Source: CBDDRG01 sp965232975 | GTDB taxonomy: Bacteria > Pseudomonadota > Gammaproteobacteria > Pseudomonadales > Porticoccaceae | Reading direction: 5' to 3' | Length of the DNA: 18,534 nt | Assembly (NCBI GenBank): GCA_965232975.1 | Contig: CBDDRG010000028.1 | Location: forward strand, 1 to 18,534 | In this document: one piece after another, positions 1-6,141 of the stretch | How positions within the stretch are numbered: the stretch's first letter is position 1 | Layout: the number at the start of each line of letters is the position of its first letter | Notes under the pieces: model-generated | Database searches by the model: none | What the model was told of the DNA's origin: nothing | Seen by the model: the letters and a program-made list of their open reading frames with translations, nothing else | Translations under genes and position numbers: made by a program

Positions 1-871
1 GCTCCGCATGGCGTCCGGCCTGCGCCATGCTGTAGTCCAGCGCATCGGTCGCCTTGATGATGGCGATGATGGCGTCCGGATCGCCGATGCGGCCGGCGCG
101 GAGGGCGGCGCGAATCAGGGTTGCGTTCGCCGGCGAGCAACACTGCAGGGCGCGGATCAACGGCAAGGTCGCCTTGCCCTCGGCCAGATCGTCGCCGAGA
201 TTCTTGCCCATGTCGGTGGCGTTACCCTGATAGTCGAGGACATCGTCCACCAGTTGGAATGCCATGCCCAAATGGTATCCGTAGCGTTTTAGCGCGTTGC
301 ACAACTGGGCATCGGCATCGGCGAGCACCGCGCCCGTGTGCGCGGCACCCTGAAACAATTGTGCGGTCTTTTTGCCGATCACGGCGTGGTAAACGGCTTC
401 GCTGACATCCGGATCATGGGCGCACACCAGTTGCTGTACCTCGCCTTCGGAGATGATGTTGGTCGTGTCGGCGAGGATCTCCATGATGCGCATGTCGCCC
501 ATGGCGACCATCAACTGGAAGGCGCGGGAATACAGGAAGTCGCCCACCAGCACGCTGGGGGCGTTGCCCCACTGGGCGTTGGCGGTGAAGCGACCGCGAC
601 GCAACTCGGAGGTGTCGACGACATCGTCGTGGAGCAGCGTGGCGGTGTGAATGAATTCGATAACCGCGGCCAGCCGGAGGTGTTGGTCGCCGCGATAGCC
701 GCAGCTCAGGGCGCTTAAGAGGGTGACCAGGGGACGCAAGCGCTTGCCGCCGGCCTGAATCAAGTGCTGGCCAACGGCTTCAACCAGCTCGACATCGGAA
801 TGCAGCTCATGGAGGATGAGCGCGTTGACGGCGGCAAAATCCTCCTTGACCACCTCGTAGAACGACAGCAT
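1..871 (-). CDS. ispB: Octaprenyl diphosphate synthase, C-terminus off the left edge
   Basis: Trans-prenyltransferase that extends farnesyl diphosphate with isopentenyl diphosphate to make the C40 side chain of ubiquinone. About 290 residues are visible, reading leftward from ATG at 871. The GGKRLRP segment (about 41-47) binds diphosphate. The first aspartate-rich motif is HDDVVD (D82, D83, D86) and the second is LVDDVLD (D209, D210, D213); both hold Mg-diphosphate. A GKKTAQLF segment lies near 167. Family members are near 320 residues, so roughly 30 C-terminal residues lie outside the window. The reading frame is open throughout. It is divergent from the LLM oxidoreductase at 1027, with 155 bp between them. 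The ribosome-binding site is weak. Octaprenyl rather than another chain length is inferred from overall similarity to IspB; chain length cannot be proven from sequence. Confidence 0.93.
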   Translation of the reverse strand, partial: MLSFYEVVKEDFAAVNALILHELHSDVELVEAVGQHLIQAGGKRLRPLVTLLSALSCGYRGDQHLRLAAVIEFIHTATLLHDDVVDTSELRRGRFTANAQWGNAPSVLVGDFLYSRAFQLMVAMGDMRIMEILADTTNIISEGEVQQLVCAHDPDVSEAVYHAVIGKKTAQLFQGAAHTGAVLADADAQLCNALKRYGYHLGMAFQLVDDVLDYQGNATDMGKNLGDDLAEGKATLPLIRALQCCSPANATLIRAALRAGRIGDPDAIIAIIKATDALDYSMAQAGRHAE

Positions 872-1026
872 GGGGTAACCTGTTGCGAGCCGGACGGGCG
901 CGGGCATCCTAGGGTTCGGGTTCGGGAGTGTCAAGGTAACTTACTGGCCAGGAGGGATGTATTCTGCACGTCCCGACGCGAGAAGCACAATCCAATAATT
1001 TGCGGTGCGCGAACAAGGAACCGATC
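872..1026. other. Divergent intergenic region between ispB and the LLM oxidoreductase
   Basis: This 155-bp spacer must hold the promoters of two divergent genes. I see no convincing -35/-10 pair. A short tandem GGGTTC repeat lies at about 912-925. An AAGGA Shine-Dalgarno sequence sits at 1015-1019, seven bases before the ATG at 1027. No gene is visible. Confidence 0.4.
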
Positions 1027-2031
1027 ATGAAAGTAGACGGCGAACTTCCCATCGGCATGGCGGGCGTCACCGCCCGCGTGCGCGAGCTGGCGGCGGCAGG
1101 CTTCAACGGCGCGCAGACGCTGGAGACCGGTCACGACCCCTTTCTGCCCCTGGTGCTGGCGGCCGAGCACAGCGAACATATCGATCTGATGACGGCGATT
1201 GCGGTCGCCTTTGCGCGCAACCCGCTCAATCTGGCCGCGATCGGCAACGATCTCAACGGCTATGCCAATGGCCGCTTCATTCTCGGTCTCGGCTCGCAGA
1301 TCAAGGCCCATATCGAGAAGCGCTTCTCGATGCCCTGGTCGCAGCCGGCGGCGCGGATGCGCGAACTGATCCAGGCGATGCGCGCGATCTGGGCCAACTG
1401 GTACGACGGCGAACCCCTGAACTTTCGCGGCCAGTTCTACCAACACACATTGATGACGCCGGTGTTCACGCCGACGCCTAGCGCCTTTGGCCCACCGCGG
1501 GTGTTTCTGGCCGCCGTGGGCCCGCTGATGACGGCCGTCGCCGCCGACCTGTGCGAGGGCATGTTGGTGCACCCGCTGACCTCGGTTCGCTATCTGCGCG
1601 AGCATACGCTGCCGATCATCGAGCGCGGTCTCGCCGCGCGCGGCCTCCACCGCCACAATTTCGAGCTCTCCTACCCGGTGTTCATCGTCTCGGGGCAAAC
1701 CGAGGAGGAGTTCAAGGCCGCCGATCAGGCGGTGCGCCAGCGCATCGCGTTCTACGCCTCGACACCCGCCTATCGCGGCGTGCTCGACGTCCACGGCTGG
1801 GGCGATCTCCAACCCGCGCTGAACTCGATGTCCAAGCAGGGCCGCTGGGTCGAGATGGGGGCGCTGATCAGCGATGAAATTCTTGATACCTTCGCCGTGG
1901 TTGGCGCGCCCCACGAGATCGTGCCCGCAATCAAGGCGCGTTATACCGGCCTGGTGGATCGGGTGACGTTGAATTTCCGTTTCGCCCCCAGCGCGCGGCA
2001 CCCGGAATTGATTCGCGAGCTGGCCAGTTGA
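1027..2031 (+). CDS. LLM-class flavin/F420-type oxidoreductase, TIGR03617-like
   Basis: Luciferase-like monooxygenase-fold protein of 334 residues that should use FMN or coenzyme F420; substrate unknown. The family pattern I recall for TIGR03617 runs through the whole protein: an N-terminal MKVDGELP, ETGHDPFLPLVLAAEHS near 37-51, IAVAFARNPLNLA near 57-69, GRFILGLGSQIKAHIEKRFS near 80-99, then MPWSQPAARM, HTLMTPVF, HPLTSVRYL and IAFYASTPAYRGVL. I chose ATG 1027 because AAGGA lies seven bases upstream; an in-frame TTG at 1000 would add nine residues but lacks such a site. The metallo-hydrolase follows 48 bases later on the same strand, so co-transcription is likely. The related mycobacterial proteins are annotated as F420-dependent. 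Most gammaproteobacteria do not make F420, so FMN is the more cautious guess for the cofactor. Confidence 0.85.
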   Translation: MKVDGELPIGMAGVTARVRELAAAGFNGAQTLETGHDPFLPLVLAAEHSEHIDLMTAIAVAFARNPLNLAAIGNDLNGYANGRFILGLGSQIKAHIEKRFSMPWSQPAARMRELIQAMRAIWANWYDGEPLNFRGQFYQHTLMTPVFTPTPSAFGPPRVFLAAVGPLMTAVAADLCEGMLVHPLTSVRYLREHTLPIIERGLAARGLHRHNFELSYPVFIVSGQTEEEFKAADQAVRQRIAFYASTPAYRGVLDVHGWGDLQPALNSMSKQGRWVEMGALISDEILDTFAVVGAPHEIVPAIKARYTGLVDRVTLNFRFAPSARHPELIRELAS

Positions 2032-2079
2032 GGCTCGCTCCAATCCGGCAACCACCACCTAACCGCAAGGAGAACAGCC

Positions 2080-2871
2080 GTGATTGTCGAACAAATCTGG
2101 ACCGCCAACGACTACCGCAACTTCAACTACCTGATCGTGTGCCCGGAGACTGGCGAGGCGCTCGCCATCGACCCGCTCGCCCACGAGCTGTGTCTGGCGA
2201 CGGCGCAGAGGAACGGCTGGCACATCACCCAGATCCTCAACACCCACGAGCATTTCGATCACACCGGCGGCAATGCGGCGATCGTGGCCGCGACCGGCGC
2301 CAAGGTGCTCGCCCACGAGAACGCCAACGCCAGCATCCCCGGCATGGATCGGGGCTTGCGCGCCGGTGATGTCGTCAAGGTCGGGCGCAGCGTCGAGCTG
2401 CTCGCCCTCGACACCCCCGGCCACACCCGCTGCCATATCTGCCTGCTGTCCAAGACCGACACCCCCAGCCTGTTCAGTGGCGATACCCTGTTCAACGCGG
2501 GCGCCGGCAACTGCCATCACGGTGGCCATCCGGCCGCCCTATACGACACCTTCGCGACCCAGCTCGAGCAACTGGACGAGCGCACGCTGCTGTATCCGGG
2601 CCATGACTATCTGGCCAACAACCTCGGGTTTACACTGGATCGCGAACCCGACAACGTGCGCGCGCGCGAACTCCTGCCCCAGGCGAAGCAACAGGTACCG
2701 AACCCGGTGATGGTCACCACACTGGCGCAGGAGAAGGAGATCAACACATTTTTTCGCCTGCACAGCCCGACGGTGATCGCCCGCCTGCGCGAGGCCTTTC
2801 CCGATCTGGGTGAACAGCCGACGCCGAAGGAGGTGTTCCTGAAGTTGCGGGAATTGCGCAACTCCTGGTGA
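2080..2871 (+). CDS. Glyoxalase II-like metallo-beta-lactamase-fold hydrolase
   Basis: A 263-residue hydrolase of the MBL fold, closest in layout to hydroxyacylglutathione hydrolases (about 250-260 residues). The dinuclear metal motif THEHFDH lies at 55-61. Further ligands are H115 in PGHT, D135 in SGDTLF and H175 in YPGHDY. The C-terminus NTFFRLHSPTVIARL resembles the GloB tail that carries the glutathione-binding arginine (R226 here). One difference from classic GloB is GAGNC after FSGDTLFNA, where GCGR is usual, so the thioester substrate may differ. The start is GTG at 2080, preceded by AAGGAG at 2067-2072 with seven bases of spacing. It lies 48 bases after the LLM gene and probably shares its transcript. 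Hydroxyacylglutathione hydrolase is the best guess; another thioesterase or a persulfide-dioxygenase relative is possible. Confidence 0.8.
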   Translation: MIVEQIWTANDYRNFNYLIVCPETGEALAIDPLAHELCLATAQRNGWHITQILNTHEHFDHTGGNAAIVAATGAKVLAHENANASIPGMDRGLRAGDVVKVGRSVELLALDTPGHTRCHICLLSKTDTPSLFSGDTLFNAGAGNCHHGGHPAALYDTFATQLEQLDERTLLYPGHDYLANNLGFTLDREPDNVRARELLPQAKQQVPNPVMVTTLAQEKEINTFFRLHSPTVIARLREAFPDLGEQPTPKEVFLKLRELRNSW

Positions 2872-2967
2872 CGGATGCAGGGCCCAAGCGCCGACCTGTG
2901 GTGCGGATTTACCGTTCGCGCCCCGGGGCGTGGCGCCTGGGCGGTTGCGGAAATTGCGGCCGACTAA

Positions 2968-2993
2968 GCGCGCGGGAAGCCGCTTCCGCGCGC
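2968..2993. repeat. GC-rich hairpin upstream of tRNA-Lys
   Basis: Arms GCGCGCGGGAAG (2968-2979) and CTTCCGCGCGC (2983-2993) pair with one bulged G and a three-base loop. It lies about 100 bases after the hydrolase stop and 38 bases before the tRNA promoter. There is no U-tract, so it is not a standard intrinsic terminator. It may still end or protect the upstream transcript. Confidence 0.5.
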
Positions 2994-3030
2994 ACGAAGG
3001 CGCGTGGCGGGGCGTGGAGTGAATCCGCGC

Positions 3031-3058
3031 TTGACCTTTCACTTTCGGACAGTAAGAT
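3031..3058 (+). promoter_or_regulatory. Sigma-70-type promoter of tRNA-Lys
   Basis: TTGACC at 3031-3036 and TAAGAT at 3053-3058 are separated by 16 bases. A GC-rich GAGCGCC discriminator follows, as is common in stable-RNA promoters under stringent control. Transcription should start near 3065, about seven bases before the mature tRNA. Confidence 0.75.
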
Positions 3059-3071
3059 GAGCGCCTCTTTT

Positions 3072-3147
3072 GGGCCGTTAGCTCAGTCGGTAGAGCAGTT
3101 GGCTTTTAACCAATTGGTCGCTGGTTCGAATCCAGCACGGCCCACCA
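3072..3147 (+). tRNA. tRNA-Lys (anticodon UUU)
   Basis: A 76-base tRNA with all arms visible. The acceptor arms are GGGCCGT at 3072-3078 and ACGGCCC at 3137-3143. The D arm is GCTCAGTCGGTAGAGC. The anticodon stem-loop GTTGG-CTTTTAA-CCAAT has anticodon TTT. The T arm is CTGGTTCGAATCCAG. Discriminator A3144 is followed by a genome-encoded CCA at 3145-3147. The UUU anticodon reads lysine codons AAA and AAG. It appears to be a single-tRNA unit with its own promoter. Confidence 0.98.
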
Positions 3148-3721
3148 CTTCCCGAGGCCCCGAGGCGACCCAGCAATCTCGGTGGCAATAAATGCTCGCT
3201 GTTACCGGCATTATTGCCATTGCCGCAACGAGCGGCAGGCGACATTCAGGCTTGCGTTCTCGACCGCCTTGATCACGAAACCGCGCGCCAACGCCCGCGG
3301 CGGCTGCCCCCAACCCCGCGTCCAGGGTACGAACCGCTCAATCTCCACCTTCTCCCGCTGCACTCGCCAGTTTTCAGTTCGCCATCCCTATCGGAATCGC
3401 AGCGATGGCTCGCAGCTCTGGTACTGGCCGCGATTGGATTTTGCCGGAGAATGGCGATAGATTGGTACCAAAAAGCATGCCGGGAGTGTGCATGCCTGCG
3501 CCCCAGGACGGGCTGTCCAACTGCAAGTCGCGCGCGAATCACGCCGCCGCGCCCGGGACACGTACCGGTTCCGCTCACCAAGCGTCAGGCTCAAGCGCCA
3601 GGCTAATCGGCGACGCAATCCAATGGCGTTTATTTGCTCCACGCCATGCACGGCGGATAGCGCTTGCCGTTAGGTTGCTGTTCAGACGGCCGCCACCATC
3701 AGATTGACCGAGGAGAACGCC
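3148..3721. other. 574-bp gap without a supportable gene
   Basis: No open frame here has a start, ribosome-binding site and recognisable protein. The left part carries dyads: arms 3157-3164 and 3178-3186 (8 bp with a bulge), and the overlapping hairpins at 3183-3233. The longest notable antisense stop-free frame runs from about 3387 to 3211 and matches no family I know. The right part (about 3400-3700) is featureless to me apart from the AGGAG at 3711-3715 that belongs to the SDR gene. It could be a remnant of decayed sequence downstream of the tRNA, but I see no integrase fragment or tRNA 3'-end duplication. Confidence 0.5.
3183..3233. repeat. Two overlapping, mutually exclusive hairpins after tRNA-Lys
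   Basis: Hairpin A pairs TGGCAATAA (3183-3191) with TTATTGCCA (3211-3219), nine perfect base pairs with a 19-base loop. Hairpin B pairs GCTCG (3194-3198) with CGAGC (3229-3233) and CGGCA (3206-3210) with TGCCG (3221-3225), with an unpaired internal loop. The two share bases and cannot form together. No U-tract follows either one. The function is unknown. Confidence 0.55.
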
Positions 3722-4513
3722 ATGGATCTGGGTTTGCGGGGCAAGATAGCGCTGGTGACCGGCAGCAATCGCGGCACCGGGCAGATCATCGCCGAACGCT
3801 TGGCCGTGGAGGGCGCGACCGTCGTCGCCCACGGTCTTGAAGCGGGTAGCGCCGATCATGTGGCGGCCAATTCCGCCGTTGCCCACGCCGTTTGGGGCGA
3901 CTTGCTCACCGACGCTGGCGCCGCGCAAGCGGCGCACCAGGCTCTCGGTTTGACCGGGCGCATCGACATTCTGGTCAATAACTACGGCGCCGCCGGCGAA
4001 CATAACTGGCAGAGCGCCGACACCGATGCCTGGCTGCACATGTATCAGCTCAATGTGCTGTCGGCGGCGCGGATGATTCGGCTGCTGCGCCCGCAGATGC
4101 AGGGCTTCGGCTGGGGGCGGATCATCCAGTTGGGCACCATCGGCTCGACCCAGCCGAATTCACTGCGGCCGCACTACTACGCGGCCAAGGCCGCGCTCGC
4201 CAATATTGCGGTGAGTCTCGCCAAAGAGCTGGCCGGCAGCGGCATCACCGTCAATACGGTATCGCCGGGCTACATCCGCACGCCCGAGGTCGAGGCGGCG
4301 TTTCGCGCCCGCGCCCGGCGCAAGGGCTGGAGCGACGCTTGGGGGGATATCGAGGCGCGCATCGTCGCCGAGCAGTTCCCCAACCCGGTCGGGCGTATCG
4401 CCACGCGCGAGGAAGTGGCCGATCTGGTCTGTTTTATCGCCAGCGCGCGGGCCGGCTTTATCAACGGCCAGAATTTGCGCATCGATGGCGGCCATATCGA
4501 CGTCGTGCATTGA
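3722..4513 (+). CDS. SDR-family NAD(P)-dependent oxidoreductase
   Basis: Classical short-chain dehydrogenase/reductase of 263 residues; substrate unknown. The nucleotide-binding motif TGSNRGTG is at 13-20, and NNYG (86-89) replaces the usual NNAG. The catalytic Asn is N111, and the YxxxK pair is Y152/K156 in HYYAAK. The position 13 residues before the catalytic Tyr, normally Ser, is Thr139, with Ser142 nearby. The C-terminal FINGQNLRIDGG is the standard SDR ending. ATG 3722 is chosen because AGGAG (3711-3715) lies six bases upstream; an in-frame TTG at 3704 lies before that site. The SRSxY-type Asp/Arg cofactor determinants are unclear, so NADH versus NADPH is not assigned. It appears monocistronic, since 116 bases separate it from ppnP. 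Confidence 0.88.
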   Translation: MDLGLRGKIALVTGSNRGTGQIIAERLAVEGATVVAHGLEAGSADHVAANSAVAHAVWGDLLTDAGAAQAAHQALGLTGRIDILVNNYGAAGEHNWQSADTDAWLHMYQLNVLSAARMIRLLRPQMQGFGWGRIIQLGTIGSTQPNSLRPHYYAAKAALANIAVSLAKELAGSGITVNTVSPGYIRTPEVEAAFRARARRKGWSDAWGDIEARIVAEQFPNPVGRIATREEVADLVCFIASARAGFINGQNLRIDGGHIDVVH

Positions 4514-4549
4514 GCGCAGGGCTCGAGCGTATCGGTCTCCGTTGCCGAC

Positions 4550-4579
4550 TTCAAAACTGGGTCTGGACTACTTCATAAT
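4550..4579 (+). promoter_or_regulatory. Candidate promoter of ppnP
   Basis: CATAAT at 4574-4579 is a good -10 match. A poor -35, TTCAAA at 4550-4555, lies 18 bases upstream. It sits between the SDR stop and the ppnP start, and an ACGAGG ribosome-binding site follows at about 4616-4621. The weak -35 makes this tentative. Confidence 0.3.
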
Positions 4580-4629
4580 GGCGCGCTTTTTTAACCATCC
4601 GCGCAACCCGCGATTTACGAGGCCACGCC

Positions 4630-4947
4630 ATGTCCACTTTCGAGAACGTCAGCGTCGTCAAACGTGCCAATGTCTACTTCGACGGCAAGGTCACCAGCCG
4701 CACGCTGGTGTTCGCCGACGGTGGCAAAAAGACGCTGGGTTTCATGTTGCCGGGCGATTACGAATTCGGCACCGATGCTGCCGAGCGCATGGATATACTG
4801 GCCGGTAAACTCAAGGTCATGCTGCCGGGCACAGACAGTTGGCAGGAGGTCGTCGGCGGGCAGTCGTTCGAGGTGCCGGCAAACTCCAAATTTCAATTGC
4901 ACATCATTGAAGGAACAGATTATTGCTGCTCTTTCCTGGCGGGCTAA
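4630..4947 (+). CDS. ppnP: Pyrimidine/purine nucleoside phosphorylase PpnP (YaiE/DUF1255)
   Basis: Small cupin-fold phosphorylase that splits nucleosides with phosphate to give the free base and ribose 1-phosphate. The 105-residue protein matches the family along its length: FENVSVVKRANVYFDGKVTS at the start, then KKTLGFMLPGDYEFGTDAAERMDI, a GQSFEVPANSKFQL segment and a C-terminal DYCCSFL. E. coli PpnP is 94 residues, so this one has normal size. ATG 4630 has ACGAGG about eight bases upstream. It is probably transcribed alone: it is separated by 116 bases from the SDR gene and by 93 bases from the VOC gene. Confidence 0.92.
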   Translation: MSTFENVSVVKRANVYFDGKVTSRTLVFADGGKKTLGFMLPGDYEFGTDAAERMDILAGKLKVMLPGTDSWQEVVGGQSFEVPANSKFQLHIIEGTDYCCSFLAG

Positions 4948-5040
4948 TAAGCCTTCCAGGCGCGCTCGACGGCGCGTGTTGCAACCGGGTTAGACGCTCG
5001 CTATCAACCAGCACCAAAAATAACTCAACGGAGGTTCGCT

Positions 5041-5406
5041 ATGATTAGCTACGTCACCATTGGTGTTCAAGATCTTGAAAAAGCAGGAAAATTCTACGAC
5101 GAAGTGCTTGGCGTCGTCGGCGCCAAACGCGCCATGCAGGCCGACCGATACGTGGCCTGGGCCGGCCCCAAGGGCGGCCCCATGGTCATGATCATGAAGC
5201 CCTTCGACGGCAAACCGGCGACCGTCGGCAACGGCATGATGGTGGCGCTCGCGGCGAGCTCCAAGGAAATGGTCGATGCCATCCACAAGAAGGCGCTGGA
5301 CATGGGCGGCAAGGACGAGGGCGCGCCCGGCGCCCGCGGCCCCAACCTCTACGCCGGCTATTTTCGCGATCTCGACGGCAACAAGCTCAACGCCATCTGC
5401 ATGTAA
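5041..5406 (+). CDS. VOC-fold protein (glyoxalase/bleomycin-resistance superfamily)
   Basis: One-domain vicinal-oxygen-chelate protein of 121 residues. The first beta-alpha-beta module starts at MISYVTIGVQDLEKAGKFYDEVL. The second ends with YAGYFRDLDGNKLNAIC. The usual N-terminal metal His is replaced (SYVTIGV), and the C-terminal Glu of the DGN-x-xE pattern is Asn (GNKLNAI). A glyoxalase I-type metal centre is therefore unlikely, and the function is unknown. A strong GGAGG at 5030-5034 precedes ATG 5041 by six bases. A 17-bp hairpin follows five bases after the stop codon. Proteins of this length with the GKPATVGNGMMVALA segment are common in proteobacteria and annotated only by fold. Confidence 0.85.
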   Translation: MISYVTIGVQDLEKAGKFYDEVLGVVGAKRAMQADRYVAWAGPKGGPMVMIMKPFDGKPATVGNGMMVALAASSKEMVDAIHKKALDMGGKDEGAPGARGPNLYAGYFRDLDGNKLNAICM

Positions 5407-5410
5407 CCTG

Positions 5411-5451
5411 CGCGCTCTGCACAAGTCGCACCTGGACTTATGCAGAGCGCG
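5411..5451. terminator. Strong hairpin after the VOC gene, without a U-tract
   Basis: Arms 5411-5427 and 5435-5451 pair over 17 positions with one mismatch (C5422 against A5440) around a seven-base loop. The hairpin begins five bases after the VOC stop codon at 5404-5406. GTCCCGG follows rather than a run of T, so it is either an atypical terminator, a 3'-end stabiliser or a REP-like unit. Confidence 0.5.
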
Positions 5452-5607
5452 TCCCGGTGGCGCGAGACGCCCTGATTTGCTGCTATGCAAACCGTCCCGT
5501 TCACTCACTCACTCGAACCGCCGGCCGCGCGCGCTTCACCACGAAGCACCACATCGCGAGTGCCCCGCCTGGCCACTGCGCCTCAAAGCCGGGGCATGCC
5601 GGTTCTG

Positions 5608-5616
5608 TGCTAACAT
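5608..5616 (+). promoter_or_regulatory. Candidate extended -10 for the nrdR-rib-nusB operon
   Basis: TGC-TAACAT at 5608-5616 fits an extended -10 (TGn plus hexamer), 31 bases before the nrdR ATG. The -35 position has no good match, which is tolerated with an extended -10. A terse leader of about 25 bases would result. It is the only reasonable candidate in the 196 bases between the hairpin at 5451 and nrdR. Confidence 0.3.
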
Positions 5617-5647
5617 CCGCGCACTTTAAAACCCATGCCTCGCTGCC

Positions 5648-6133
5648 ATGCGCTGCCCTTTTTGCGGTACAGACGACACCAAAGTGGTCGATTCACGTCT
5701 GGTCGCGGAGGGCGGACAGGTGCGCCGCCGTCGCGAGTGCGCGTCCTGCCGCGAGCGCTTTACCACCTACGAGCTGGCCGAGCTGCTGATGCCGCGCGTG
5801 ATCAAGCGCAATGGCACCCGCGAACCCTTCGATGAAGACAAACTGCGTTCCGGGTTGCAGCGGGCACTGGAAAAACGGCCGGTCGGCGTGGAGCGCACGG
5901 AGGCGGCGATCTCTCAAATAAAGCGCTACCTGCAAGGCACCGGCGAGCGCGAGATCAGCTCGCGGCTGATCGGCGAAAAGGTCATGGAGCAGTTGCGAAC
6001 TCTCGATGATGTCGCCTATGTGCGCTTTGCGTCGGTGTATCGCCGCTTTCAGGATCTGACGGAGTTCCGCGCCGAGCTGGATCGCCTGGAGCAGGAGGAG
6101 GGCGGCGCCAAGACGTCGGCCGAGGCATCCTGA
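5648..6133 (+). CDS. nrdR: Transcriptional repressor NrdR of ribonucleotide reductase genes
   Basis: Zinc-ribbon/ATP-cone regulator that senses ATP/dATP and represses ribonucleotide reductase operons by binding NrdR boxes. The 161-residue protein has the zinc ribbon at 3-34 with C3, C6, C31 and C34, the diagnostic VVDSR segment at 13-17, RRRRECASCRERFTTYE across 26-42, and an ATP-cone domain at about 49-139 (VIKRNGTREPFDEDKL through YVRFASVYRRF). Family length is about 150-160, so it is complete. It is the first gene of a compact run, with ribD eight bases after its stop. nrdR next to ribD is a common proteobacterial arrangement. No ribonucleotide reductase gene lies in the window. Confidence 0.97.
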   Translation: MRCPFCGTDDTKVVDSRLVAEGGQVRRRRECASCRERFTTYELAELLMPRVIKRNGTREPFDEDKLRSGLQRALEKRPVGVERTEAAISQIKRYLQGTGEREISSRLIGEKVMEQLRTLDDVAYVRFASVYRRFQDLTEFRAELDRLEQEEGGAKTSAEAS

Positions 6134-6141
6134 GGCATGTC

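Noticed and set aside
931..2058. A 375-codon minus-strand open frame opposite the LLM oxidoreductase
   Set aside because: It is a high-GC shadow: it has no recognisable domain, and the plus strand matches a protein family end to end.
3211..3387. A 59-codon stop-free minus-strand frame after tRNA-Lys containing the segment RFVPWTRGWGQPPRALARGF
   Set aside because: No family recognised, no ribosome-binding site, and a frame of this length is expected by chance at this GC content.
3515..3675. Possible integron attC site (GTCCAAC at 3515-3521 and GTTAGGT at 3669-3675 fit the RYYYAAC/GTTRRRY core patterns)
   Set aside because: The cores are only partly complementary, about 160 bases apart, and no inner stem or cassette gene is present; each core matches by chance about once per kilobase.
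5500..5516. Short CACT tandem repeat in the nrdR leader region
   Set aside because: Only about three units; too short to support a functional repeat.
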